From Verrucomicrobiota bacterium (GTDB lineage: Bacteria; Verrucomicrobiota; Verrucomicrobiia; Limisphaerales; PALSA-1396): a stretch of DNA of 63,941 bases. Under the pieces are notes generated by a model. It was not told where the DNA came from. It ran no database searches and saw only the letters and a program-made list of their open reading frames with translations. Position numbers and translations under genes: made by a program. The stretch's first letter is position 1; the number at the start of each line of letters is the position of its first letter. The stretch spans positions 1-63,941 of the forward strand of contig JACQFP010000017.1 in the NCBI GenBank assembly GCA_016200005.1. The letters run 5' to 3'. Below, piece after piece: positions 28,307-38,064 of this stretch.

Positions 28307-30055
28307 CTACTCCAGTCGGAATCGCACATCCTGGAAGGGGATGTCGTTTTCATCGGTGATCCTCAGGGAGAATTCCCATTTGCCGCGCAAGTTCAAAGAC
28401 GTAACTGACAATTGCGACTTACCTTTGGGCAGCGTGAACGCGATGCGCTTCTCGAACTGGTGCTTGTCGAGGTAAAGCATTCCCTTGCCGCGCGGCGGGT
28501 AATCGCTCGCGTCGAAAATGACCTGATCGCCGAGCTTGATGAGGATGCCGTCGCTCCAACCGGTGTGCAGAAACGCGCTTCGCTCCGACGGACTATGCAC
28601 AAACGAAACAAAGTGCGCGGCGGCGTTGTCCGTGTTTCGAAAGCCGAAGACGTCTTTCATGCACTGGGTGACGCCGCGCGCGTCGAGATTGTCGTAAGCG
28701 AACCAACGGACCAGGCCGTCCCGTCCGTGGTAGGCGGTGCGCGGATTGATCGGCTTTTGCAGCGATTCCACCGCGGCAAATTGTGGCTGCGTGTGCGGGT
28801 TGCCGACCCGACCCAGCACCCACCACCGGCCGGGCGTGCCGAACGCGTCGCAAAGTTCCTCGCCGGAAATTCGCCCGCGATCAAACCGCCGGACTTTGTT
28901 CAACACTGGTTGGAGCGGCGAGGATTTGAGTTCGGGTTTGTCCCTCAGTAGTTGATGCCAATCGCGCAAGTCAATGTCCGGCCGCTTCAAGTCTTGTTTC
29001 GTCAGCCCGTATTTTTTCTCCAACTCGGGCGTGTGAACATACCAGGACGGCAGGCCGGAGAACGACCAGACGTAGCGTTTGGAAGCGGCGCGCAGAATGG
29101 CCATCTGCTGACGCAACTCTGCGATCTCCTGTTTCCACTGCTGCATCGGGTAATCCTTGCCGCCAGTTTCGATCATGTGCGTTGGCCATACGCCGGGAGC
29201 AATGGTGCAACGTCGTCGCCAATAGTCAGCGGTCCTGGCGTCGGTCAGGTTGGGCATGCCGGGGTCTTCAAACCGGGTGGTCGCCAGCGCGGTGACCGGG
29301 TCGTGCAAACAGTAAGTGTATTCGGTGCCGAGATGGTAACCGCCCGGAGCATCGCGATCAGCCATCGCTTTGAGCATGCCCAGCATGTAGGCGCGCCCAA
29401 TGGGCCGGCCCCGCATATAACCTGGCAGGATGATTACCGGCGCGGCGGGAAAAGCGTCCAGCAATGCAGCGGCGCATTCGTAACCCTGTCGGCCGGCCGC
29501 AGCCAACAAGTCGCCGACGGTGTAATTGGTGTAGGTGTAAATCTTGTGGTCAATCGAGTAACGCAGATAGGGATACTCGACATCCACGCACACGCCGCGA
29601 AAGCCCAACTGCTTGGCCACCGTGCCGAGGGTGGAAAACTCCGCAGCCATTTTCCGCGTGTAAGGCTCGGAAAGGAGCGTTGCGGCTGAAGGCCATTCCC
29701 CGCTGTCCGAGAAGTAAACCGTCAGAAAGTTCTCCGTCACGCCGGCCTTGCGCAGCGCCTCCAAATTCGCGCGCGCCGCCTCAAGCCAGGCTTTGTCTTT
29801 CGGCTCTGTTCCTCCGGCTCCGAGAAACCGCTGGGCGCAATCCTCCCAACTTCCAATCGTGAAGAAGAAACCGTCGTAGATTTTCTTGATGTCGGCGGCG
29901 TGGTCGTTGAAATACGGGTTCGGCTGGGTGGAGTAACAGATTGTCGTCGGCGCGGCTCCGCCGCGGGCGGGTGAAGCAAGGACAAAACCGGTGGCGAAAA
30001 CAGTCAGCCAACTGGCTGAATTCTCAATCAATCGCATCGTTATCATTCTTATCAT
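28307..30055 (-). CDS. Exported TIM-barrel protein, putative glycoside hydrolase
   Basis: About 582 aa; three in-frame ATGs (30055, 30046, 30037) precede the signal peptide ending ..LASPARGGA. Motifs include TTICYSTQPNPYFNDHAADI, GFRGVCVDVEYPYLRYSID, PVIILPGYMRGRPIGRAYML, LGTEYTYCLHDP and KRYVWSFSGLPSWY. The VCVDVEYPYL and GTEYTY strands could offer the acid pair of a retaining hydrolase. I cannot name a GH family. The start of a second copy of this gene (APATICYSAQPNAYFNDHAA) is preserved in the chimeric remnant at 39213-39542. Confidence 0.75.
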   Translation of the reverse strand: MIRMITMRLIENSASWLTVFATGFVLASPARGGAAPTTICYSTQPNPYFNDHAADIKKIYDGFFFTIGSWEDCAQRFLGAGGTEPKDKAWLEAARANLEALRKAGVTENFLTVYFSDSGEWPSAATLLSEPYTRKMAAEFSTLGTVAKQLGFRGVCVDVEYPYLRYSIDHKIYTYTNYTVGDLLAAAGRQGYECAAALLDAFPAAPVIILPGYMRGRPIGRAYMLGMLKAMADRDAPGGYHLGTEYTYCLHDPVTALATTRFEDPGMPNLTDARTADYWRRRCTIAPGVWPTHMIETGGKDYPMQQWKQEIAELRQQMAILRAASKRYVWSFSGLPSWYVHTPELEKKYGLTKQDLKRPDIDLRDWHQLLRDKPELKSSPLQPVLNKVRRFDRGRISGEELCDAFGTPGRWWVLGRVGNPHTQPQFAAVESLQKPINPRTAYHGRDGLVRWFAYDNLDARGVTQCMKDVFGFRNTDNAAAHFVSFVHSPSERSAFLHTGWSDGILIKLGDQVIFDASDYPPRGKGMLYLDKHQFEKRIAFTLPKGKSQLSVTSLNLRGKWEFSLRITDENDIPFQDVRFRLE

Positions 30056-30097
30056 TCTCCGCTGGACTGGTTGGTTCAGCGGGTGTGGTTCGGGCCA

Positions 30098-32458
30098 TCA
30101 TTTGGCTTTCACGGTGGCGGTGCCCTCGTCACGAACGGGGATCGCGACGCGCTCGAATCGGTTATTGTGCAGCACGACATCCGAGGCGCCCGCGCCAATC
30201 TCGATTCCAAGCGGTCCCTCTTTGACCGTGTTGCCCTCAATCAGCGAGTCACCGATGACGTTGACCTGGGTCGCCGACGCCGGGCCGGAATATCCGCCGC
30301 GCAGTGCGATGCGCGCGCGGTTCTCAAGCCGGTTGTTCCGAATAATCGTCCCCAGCGAGGACAGCACGGGTATCCCTTCTCCCCGATCCACGCTGGTGAT
30401 AAGCCCGATCAGCGCCAGGCAGACGTTGCCATCGGACGGCCCCTGGTCATAGACAAAACCATCGTCCACCCGGTTGTTGAGGAACTGCGCGAAGTAGATG
30501 GGCGACGCCGGCTGGTAATCCCCCTTCTCCTTTGGGGGCACAGCCGACCCTCGCATCCCGCCAGCGCCCCAGAAGCCCCCGGCACGCAGGCTGTGGTTGC
30601 CGTCAATGACAACGTTGTAGGCCGGGCCCCAGAGTTGCACGCCCACGCTGGCGTCTTGCGCGTCGTTGTCATAGACAATGATGTCGCGCGGCAGGGTTGC
30701 CACCGAGAATACGCTGGTCGCGTCCGGCAGAATATCCCAAGGGCGATCCATGGCGGCCTGATCGGTTTCGCTAGTGACGACCGTGCGGCACTGGCCGATT
30801 CCTCTGCCATGCACAATCAGGCATTAGAGGCCGGCCAGTTCCCCGGGTTTCCAACTCGCGCCCGCAAAGGAGAGTTTCTCCGGCTCAATCCGGCTGGCAT
30901 AACCCAGCCATTTGCCACGAATGTTGTTGTTGTCAAACGTGAGGGCCTCGCGCTCGCAGCCGTAGATGTTGCGATAGCGGTTTCCGCCAGCGTAGATGCG
31001 GGCCAAATCCCAGCCGCCCCGGTTAAAGCCGCCGCTCGTACCCTCCAGGTCACGCGCCTCGATCAGATTGTTTTCGAAGATGACATTCTGGCCGCCGTGA
31101 ATGCCATACCAACCACTCCGGCCCGTACCCAGCACGTTGCCAGTGATCCGACTAAACCGGGTGCGCCGCAGCGACAGCGGCATGCCCCAACTGACGATAT
31201 CGGAGTCGGTGATCTCCAAACGGTCGCCCGCGAGCGAAATCGTCTCGCCACCCCAGTCGCCCGTGGACTCCCGCCGCTTGTCGTTCGGATAGACACGGGA
31301 GGCGAAGCGCAAATGGCGGATATTGCAGCGCCGGATGAACACTTCACCCGCCTGACGCATCCGGTTGCCCGACATTCCGCCCAGCGGATTATTTTGCTTC
31401 GCCCCTTCGGGATCGAACGGCGCGACAATCCCGTGCAGCGGCATTTGAAAAATCAACGAAAGGTCTTCGAGGCCGAACTGCCGCTCGCCGGTGATCACCG
31501 CCGGAATGTCCGGCATGTCCTTGAACGTAGTGGCTTTGGGCCAGTAAAGCCACACGGCTTCGCGCCCCGCGCCGCGCAGCACCGTTTTGGGCGGGACGGA
31601 AAGCATTTCGCGCAACCGATAGACGCCAGGCGGAAAGAAAACGACCCCGCCACCGCCGGCCTGGGCTTTGGCCAGCGCCGCCTGAATGATGGGCGTGTCG
31701 TCCGCCGAACCGTCGCCTTGTGCGCCCAAGGCTTTCACGTCCAGAATGGTCTGCGGCCAGAGCGCCGCTCGCGCGACCTTGAGGGGCAAGGATTCGCCCC
31801 AGCCCGCTTCGCCACCTTGGCCGTTGTGCAGCCAAACGCGGTAGTCGCCTTCGGGCAGGGCCGACGGCAGGCGGAACTTCAACCGATAAGGGTTGGCGAG
31901 CGAAACCTCCGCCGAATAACTGCGGTTGTCCTTCACCAGCACGACGCGAGTTCCTTTGACCTGCCAGTCGGAAACCAGGTTTTTGCCGACGACCGATAAT
32001 TCCGAGCCGGGTTGTGCGCTTTCATCGGACAACCATTCCGGTCGGGCGCGGTTGAGGAAAACCGGGCGGCTCCAACTGGAACCATTGCCGATCCACACGA
32101 CGAAAACCCCAGCCCGCCAATTCTCCGGTATGACCGCCGTGACACTTTGTGGCGTGACATTCAGGAGCGTGAGCGCCGACGCGTTGTCCGGCCCTTTGAC
32201 CGACTTGGATTCGTGAGGAACCCGCGTGGCCTTTGGGTCAGCCAGCCGCACGCCCACAACTCTGGTCGTCCCCGCCTTGAATGTACCGCCGAAGAGCATG
32301 ACGGACTGGCCCGGCGCAACGGAATCGGAAGTCCAGAAAACGGTCGGCGGTTCCGCGGTTCCGATCTCGCCATCGCTTCGCGCCCAAGCTGTCGAACACA
32401 GGAGAAAACCGGCGGTGAGCAAACGGGAGGTTGTCAAACGAGAGAAACAGGAACGCAT
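30098..32458 (-). CDS. Exported right-handed beta-helix protein (pectate lyase-like) with internal TAA stop
   Basis: One reading frame from the ATG at 32458 (an ATG at 32482 is also possible; AAAAGGA precedes 32458) to the stop at 30098 is interrupted only by a TAA at 30824-30826. The frame continues without shift after the stop (CLIVHGRGIGQCRTVV). The signal peptide is LLTAGFLLCSTAWA. Two Ig/TIG-like domains (about 40-230) precede the classic pectate-lyase-3 start DVKALGAQGDGSADDTPIIQ with VVFFPPGVYRL, and parallel beta-helix rungs run on both sides of the stop (RITGNVLGTG, VIFENNLIEA, then NVVIDGNHS, IIRNNRLENRA, LIEGNTV). Likely substrate: pectin-type polymers. The truncated product would lack the last rungs. 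Confidence 0.8.
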
Positions 32459-32522
32459 GGTCGAGATTCCTTTTCGGTGCATTGCGGCGACAAAACGTTA
32501 CAACGTCAGTCCCCTCCCAATC

Positions 32523-33350
32523 TTACTTCGGTGCAGTAGTTCGTTCCGCGACCCAAGCGATGTCAAGGTTACCAACTTGAGTTTGGCCAAAGTTGAATGT
32601 AGTGGCGTACGTGGTTGTCATTGAACGCCCGAGTGTGCGCCCGTCCTTCCATTTCTTGATTTCGGAGTGCCCATCGGCAAAACTGAATCCACAACCGCCC
32701 CCGTGATACGTGGCGGGACCATCCTGCCACCTCCAGGCGGGGCTGCTTGGGTTACCCATGACCACCGCGAACGCCGCATCATTCACGCTGTCTGGATTTT
32801 CGTCGATAATCACCCATAATAGGGAGGGCGGCGGAACAGTCATGTCTGAAGTTTTCCCGTAGATTCGCCAGGGTGGTGAACTCGAGTGGCCGTCATTCCA
32901 TGTCCTAAACATCTGGCTCATGGAAATGCTGCGTACCCGAGGTAAGCCCTTTTTTCCAGAACTCCGGCTTTGGTCGGCGGGGCATTTGTAAACGCCTGTG
33001 TTTCTTACATAAGGTCCCAACAGACCTTGCTTCAATAAATCAACATTAGTGTTATCGGTGTTAGGGGGAGTGCCATCGTAATTGAGCCCACCTCCCACCC
33101 AATCAAAGGCATTCGCGACTTTGCCTTGATAGTCATCGGCGTACATCAACCAACCGATGAGAAGCTGTCTGCCGTTGTTCATACAACTCAAGGCTTGGGC
33201 TTTGGTTTTTGCCCTGCTCAGCACTGGCAACAGCAATCCCGCCAGGATGGCAATGATGGCGATCACCACCAGAAGTTCGATCAACGTGAAAGCACGAGCG
33301 CGGGCAGAACGCGACGAAATCTTAAATGCAGGGTCGTTAAGTTTTTGCAT
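32523..33350 (-). CDS. Type II pseudopilin-like protein (H-X9-DG family)
   Basis: 275 aa from the ATG at 33350 (another at 33371). Prepilin-type N-terminus [20 protein letters not shown], then [30 protein letters not shown] and the C-terminal [19 protein letters not shown] carrying the family DGH motif. It resembles the 1528-2286 protein in plan but only weakly in the variable region. It lies 302 bp downstream of the very large CBM-bearing gene on the same strand, as the other pseudopilin lies beside LamG/PA14 proteins. The gap 33351-33652 shows no gene. Confidence 0.9.
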   Translation of the reverse strand: MQKLNDPAFKISSRSARARAFTLIELLVVIAIIAILAGLLLPVLSRAKTKAQALSCMNNGRQLLIGWLMYADDYQGKVANAFDWVGGGLNYDGTPPNTDNTNVDLLKQGLLGPYVRNTGVYKCPADQSRSSGKKGLPRVRSISMSQMFRTWNDGHSSSPPWRIYGKTSDMTVPPPSLLWVIIDENPDSVNDAAFAVVMGNPSSPAWRWQDGPATYHGGGCGFSFADGHSEIKKWKDGRTLGRSMTTTYATTFNFGQTQVGNLDIAWVAERTTAPK

Positions 33351-33652
33351 AAAAACCAAATTACAACGCATTTACTGGGTTCTTGTTTAAGCCAACAGGT
33401 AAATCGTTTTGTGACAATATACCTTTTTACGCATTTCTCGTCGTCGGTTTCGCCGCAGATAACAGGCAAAATGCATTGTGAAGCGCTGGTGACTGGAATG
33501 AATCGAGTATGATGCCCGCCACTCGAGAAAATTTGTAGTCACTTCGCCTTTAGAAAAGTGCGCATCGCGGCTTCCCGCGCCGGAGAGGCCCATCTGCTTC
33601 AAATTTGCAATTGTCCTCATCCTCAATGTTTAATCGAAGCGCTGCCACCGAA

Positions 33653-36600
33653 TCATTGCGCCCGAACTCGATAGAATCGTTTGCTGGTGGCATTGGCCGG
33701 AGCGCTGAAGGTATGGGTGCTTCCGTCTCCAGCAAACCCCGTCACCCCCTGTGTCCAACTGTCTGCGATCGCATCCTTGTAATCCACATAGTAAGTGTAG
33801 CCAAAAAGAGTGGGGTACGAGAATGTGACATTCGTGCCAGCCACTTGCGGGTTGAGGATGAGTTGGCTCGTTAACGGCAAGACCGGGCGATCCAGATAGG
33901 CCTTCACTGAAGCTCCACTGGCCGCATTGATCAACGTTGACACTCCGGTGGTGCGATCAACTGAGTACCATTCGATATCGCAAGGTCCGGCGTCTTGGAA
34001 GAAAATCAACCGGAAAGGATAAACGCCATTGGCCTGGACCATAAAATCAAACTCTGTCGTAGCGGTTCCATTGTCAAAGTTAGGTGTTTCAAAAATACCC
34101 AACGTCAAAAAGGCGCCGGCGCGGCTGAAATACGGGCCGGCCGAGAGTTTGAAGCCATCGTTCCTGCGCACACCAAACCGATGCAGTCCAGCGGACAATT
34201 CGAGGTTCGCGGTCACGGCCATAGCGATATGCCTACGAGCGCCGGGACCGATGCAAGGGAACGGGCCGTCACCGGGGAACGAGCCTCGGTCCGCGGAGTC
34301 ATTGCTGTAATTGATGACCAGAGTTTCCGAGAAGATGCCGACCGGATCGCAACCGGTCGCGTTATTCACATAGGGCTGGCCAGTAGCCACATCATTCAGC
34401 AGGTAGCCGACCTGGTCTTCCGCCCGAGTCGCGTTGTTCAGGAAAAGGAAGTCCTGTGCTTCCTCATGATAGTGGATTGCGACATTGAATCCGTTGGTCA
34501 GACCAGAACCGGGCGCCGTGGCCCATGCGGCAAGCAGCACCGGCAGATTGGCCACCCTAAACGACCAGGTGTTGGTGAATAGTCGCGTGCCATCGCCGAA
34601 GACCAGGCGGTTGGTGTGCAGTGAATTAAGGGTCAACTGGCTTGGCGGCTGATACGTAATCGACGCCCCGGCTGCGTTGCTGCTGATGATAGCCGAGCCA
34701 GTCACATCGACGGCGTCGAATTGGTAGTTGATCGTGTTAGTTACAACCGCCGTGTCGCGATTTACAATCCCGATCACGATTAGCGCATCTGGCAACCCGT
34801 TGGTTGAATTCGGCGCAGGCGACGTGAAGCCCACAACGGGCGGATTCGTGACTGCGCTGACGAGGGGCACGAGGACAAGATAATTCTCCTGGAGATCCAA
34901 ACTGGCGTCCGGAGCGGTCAACCGCAGAGTTTGGACGCCAGACAAGTTGACCACGAGATTGCTGCCGAAGGCATCTCTCAGCCGTGCGTAAGTGTGAGCA
35001 CCACCACTGTTTGGGACCGGGAACGTGCCCAAGAAAGCTGTGGTCTGATTGGGCTGGGTGCGATCTCCCGTGACGAGGTCTAATCGGACTGACTGCGCCA
35101 CTGTGCTGGCGAAACGCAAATAAACATCATATTTTCCAGTTGGGAAGGTCCGTGTATAGTTCTGCCATTCACCTTGCTCTACGGAAGCAACATCATAATC
35201 GTTGGCGCTGGCAGCAGTAAACTTGGCGCGCGCGGTGTCAGCACTCAACGCCGTGTCCACCGCGTCTGACCCGCGATAAGCGCCCAGGGTTGAAGGAGTG
35301 ACATCGTGGAAATCCACCTCCGGCGTGCCGACGGCGTTTGCATAACCGTTGGGCGCGGGGTTGTCCATGAAGTTGCCGTTATTGGTGTTGTAATCTTCCG
35401 CTTCGATGACCAACGCGCTTGGCTCAGTGAAGGTGTCGAACAACAGGGGAAAACTAACTAATTGGCCAGCGGAGTCCTGTACTGTAATTCGTCCGGAGTA
35501 AACCGTGTTATTCACCAAACCATTATAGGTCGCGGTAACATTGGACGTACCGCCCCCAGTGACGATCAGGCCGCCGCCGACATTGACTCCATTCAAAATG
35601 AGGTTGACACCCGAGGAGGCAATGGTGTTGGACCCAAACGATGTCGCGGTGAAGGTAACATTGCTGCTGATGGGCCAGAACAGGTTCCCTTGGGAAGGAG
35701 AATTTGGGGAAACGTCAGTGATGGAAGGCGGGAGACCTCCCGAGCCGGGCGGAAAAACCGCCGCGAATTTATAAGCTAAAAAGTCGATATCGACGCAGCC
35801 GCTTTGCGCAGTTTGTGTCATGCCCATTTCGATGTGGTTGGGCCCTCCGCCACCGGCTTGCCCCGACGCACTGGCTGCGGTCACATGGAAGATTTGGGCA
35901 TTTACAGATCCGTTTGTGTAAACGAAGAGCACATGGGTGCCTAGGGCTGAGGGGTCCCTCTGCACTACAATCCAGAATTCATTCCAATCCGTCGGGTCAA
36001 GCGGTAGGAACTGCGCTGGCGATTCATTGAAGTCGATGTTGTTATTCGGCGCAGTTCCATTGAGTCCGTTTACCATAAGGCCCTGGAAGTTGGCTTTCGG
36101 AACTGCAGTAAGGCCACCGAGCGTGTCGTTGCTCGTAACCAAAGAAAAGCCGAGCTTTCCTATCGCCGCTTGATGAGGGTTGAAAAAGCCATTGGAGTCA
36201 TCGGCAATCAAGTAACCATCCCCACCGGCAGGATAGGGTTGAGGACCGCTCCCGCTCTCGCCGTTGGGATAAAGAGGATCCAATGGCTGAGTCGTCTTGG
36301 CCGGGGTGGGAACTCGAGCGCGAAAAGTAATCGTGAACCCATCATCCAGGAAGGTATCCGGGGCACCTTCATCCGTCATGTCGTGGACGAATGCGATCTT
36401 GCGATTACTTGGCCCTCCCAAACTACATCCGTCGCATCCATTATTGGTTAAAGTAGAATACTGAGGCGGGTTGCCCGTGTCCTGAATCCGCAGATAGGTC
36501 ACGTTACTTCCTGGATAGGTCAGGTCACCTTCAATGTAGGTCCCCACGCCCCCCGGCTTGTTGGTGGTGGCAATTGTTGGGCCAAGGGGGGACCCATCCC

Positions 36601-36796
36601 ATTCACTCGTGCCAATGCTTCGGTTCCAAGTTCCATCCAGAGAATCGAAGACTCCAGTCCCGAAGGCTGCAGCATCGCCAGTCAGAGTATAAGTCCAACC
36701 GCCGGGTGGAGCGGGATAAGCAAGACCGGCTTTAACGGACTGGCTGGTGATCGTAAGGCCGAGGAGAATCAAAGAGTGGTAGAATATTCTTTTCAT
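33653..36796 (-). CDS. Very large secreted protein with CBM6-like and PA14-like modules
   Basis: 1047 aa from the ATG at 36796 (MKRIFYHSLILLGLTITSQS signal peptide; an ATG at 36859 would add an odd N-terminal extension). The first about 350 residues form a LamG-like sandwich (GDGYLIADDSNGFFNPHQAAIGKLG, FWIVVQRDPSALGTHVLFVYTNGS). An Ig-like domain follows, then a CBM6-like domain (ALVIEAEDYNTNNGNFMDNP ... GEWQNYTRTFPTGKYDVYLRF ... GVQTLRLTAPD), another Ig-like region and a PA14-like module (GLHRFGVRRNDGFKLSAG, GVYPFRLIFFQDAGPCDIEWY) that matches the module of the 1-1494 protein. The C-terminus is ..SKRFYRVRAQ. Probably a surface glycan-binding protein. Confidence 0.82.
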   Translation of the reverse strand: MKRIFYHSLILLGLTITSQSVKAGLAYPAPPGGWTYTLTGDAAAFGTGVFDSLDGTWNRSIGTSEWDGSPLGPTIATTNKPGGVGTYIEGDLTYPGSNVTYLRIQDTGNPPQYSTLTNNGCDGCSLGGPSNRKIAFVHDMTDEGAPDTFLDDGFTITFRARVPTPAKTTQPLDPLYPNGESGSGPQPYPAGGDGYLIADDSNGFFNPHQAAIGKLGFSLVTSNDTLGGLTAVPKANFQGLMVNGLNGTAPNNNIDFNESPAQFLPLDPTDWNEFWIVVQRDPSALGTHVLFVYTNGSVNAQIFHVTAASASGQAGGGGPNHIEMGMTQTAQSGCVDIDFLAYKFAAVFPPGSGGLPPSITDVSPNSPSQGNLFWPISSNVTFTATSFGSNTIASSGVNLILNGVNVGGGLIVTGGGTSNVTATYNGLVNNTVYSGRITVQDSAGQLVSFPLLFDTFTEPSALVIEAEDYNTNNGNFMDNPAPNGYANAVGTPEVDFHDVTPSTLGAYRGSDAVDTALSADTARAKFTAASANDYDVASVEQGEWQNYTRTFPTGKYDVYLRFASTVAQSVRLDLVTGDRTQPNQTTAFLGTFPVPNSGGAHTYARLRDAFGSNLVVNLSGVQTLRLTAPDASLDLQENYLVLVPLVSAVTNPPVVGFTSPAPNSTNGLPDALIVIGIVNRDTAVVTNTINYQFDAVDVTGSAIISSNAAGASITYQPPSQLTLNSLHTNRLVFGDGTRLFTNTWSFRVANLPVLLAAWATAPGSGLTNGFNVAIHYHEEAQDFLFLNNATRAEDQVGYLLNDVATGQPYVNNATGCDPVGIFSETLVINYSNDSADRGSFPGDGPFPCIGPGARRHIAMAVTANLELSAGLHRFGVRRNDGFKLSAGPYFSRAGAFLTLGIFETPNFDNGTATTEFDFMVQANGVYPFRLIFFQDAGPCDIEWYSVDRTTGVSTLINAASGASVKAYLDRPVLPLTSQLILNPQVAGTNVTFSYPTLFGYTYYVDYKDAIADSWTQGVTGFAGDGSTHTFSAPANATSKRFYRVRAQ

Positions 36797-37129
36797 AAGT
36801 TTTGCGCGGATGATACTGAAACCAATCACAACCAGCAATTGAAGGAGGCGATTTTTCATACAATTTACGCTGTTAGGGTTAATGGTTAGGTAGTAAATGC
36901 ACCAAGCATGCCGTCCCGCGAATCACAGAAAAAACGTGGATTAACCGAATGCACAAACTGGTCATACCACTTTTATCGTCGGCTCAGTCAGTATTGTCAA
37001 TAAAGAATCTTCGAAAGAAAATCGTCCACGAAAAACTCTCTTTGGCGTCGAACGTGATTCGAAGCTGGAAAACGAAAGAATTGCCAACGGTTCGGCTGAC
37101 ATGTAAACAAGCGCTGTTCCGTTACCAAG
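36797..37129. other. Divergent intergenic region upstream of the GntR regulator
   Basis: A 333-bp AT-richer stretch between the CBM protein gene (minus) and the FadR-type regulator (plus). It must hold both promoters. No gene, repeat or strong hairpin was seen. Confidence 0.5.
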
Positions 37130-37861
37130 ATGAAACACGTGCAGGCATCCAGCTCAAGAACCAAAGCCGGCCAACGGCGGCGGCCAGTGATTGAAAAAGT
37201 CTGCGCCGATTTAACCAAACGCATCCAGGAGGCGATCAGGAAAGGACAGGTGTGGCTGCCGACCGAGCGAGAACTGGCCGTAAAGCTGGGCGTGAGTCGA
37301 ACCGTCCTGCGCGAAGCCACGAAGCGGCTGGAATCGCAAGGGCTCCTTCAGATCGAGCATGGGAGAGGGTTGAGAGTGGTGGATCATCTGCACAATCCGC
37401 TGACAAAGTCTATTTCCTTGCGTCTGCCTGATCGGCTCACACGTCTCGAACAACTTGCGGAAGTGAGGCTTTTTTTGGAACCGGAAATTGCCCGTCTGGC
37501 CGCGCTCCGCCTCAAGCCAGAGGACTTGGCTGCGTTGAAAGCAAATCAGGAGGGCCTCAGGAAGGCGACAACGACGGAAGAGGCGGTGACGTTTGATGCG
37601 GGTTTTCATCAGGTCCTGGTACGGTCTGCGGGCAACCAGATTCTGCGGTTGCTCTTGGAGGCCTTGGCAGATTCGAGCCGGGAGAGCAGGATTGCCACAG
37701 GACCATGCTTCGGCGACGAGGGGGCCCATATGCAGCATGAGAAGATCGTGGCCGCATTGGAGCGAAGGGATGCCGACGGGAGCGCGGAAGCCATGCGTGA
37801 ACATATTCACCATGTGCTGCGCGATTTGGAGCAGTTGCGCCGCATGCAGGCTGTAGGTTAA
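37130..37861 (+). CDS. GntR/FadR-family transcriptional regulator
   Basis: 243 aa. The N-terminal winged helix (residues about 20-85) contains VWLPTERELAVKLGVSRTVLREATKRLESQGLLQI, the GntR signature. The C-terminal FCD domain shows LEQLAEVRLFLEPEIARLAALR, TFDAGFHQVLVRSAGN, MQHEKIVAALERRD and MREHIHHVL, whose His and Asp residues usually bind a metal and a carboxylate or sugar-acid ligand. FadR-type regulators near pectin genes often respond to uronates; with the oligogalacturonate-lyase-like gene directly downstream on the opposite strand (38065-39216) this is a reasonable but unproven guess. Confidence 0.9.
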   Translation: MKHVQASSSRTKAGQRRRPVIEKVCADLTKRIQEAIRKGQVWLPTERELAVKLGVSRTVLREATKRLESQGLLQIEHGRGLRVVDHLHNPLTKSISLRLPDRLTRLEQLAEVRLFLEPEIARLAALRLKPEDLAALKANQEGLRKATTTEEAVTFDAGFHQVLVRSAGNQILRLLLEALADSSRESRIATGPCFGDEGAHMQHEKIVAALERRDADGSAEAMREHIHHVLRDLEQLRRMQAVG

Positions 37862-38064
37862 TTAGCCCGACTTTCGCAAGCCTTGAGTCGGTAGGGGCGC
37901 GACCCAAGGAGCGCGAACTTCAGTCCGCAAAAGGGCACGCATTTTTGCAGCGTGAGAAAAATTTCATTCATCATGGCCAGCCATCGTGTGTCACACGGCA
38001 AATTGGATCGCAACGAGCAACGGCTGGCTCGATGAAGTCTCGCTCGATTATCGCGTATGCCTTT

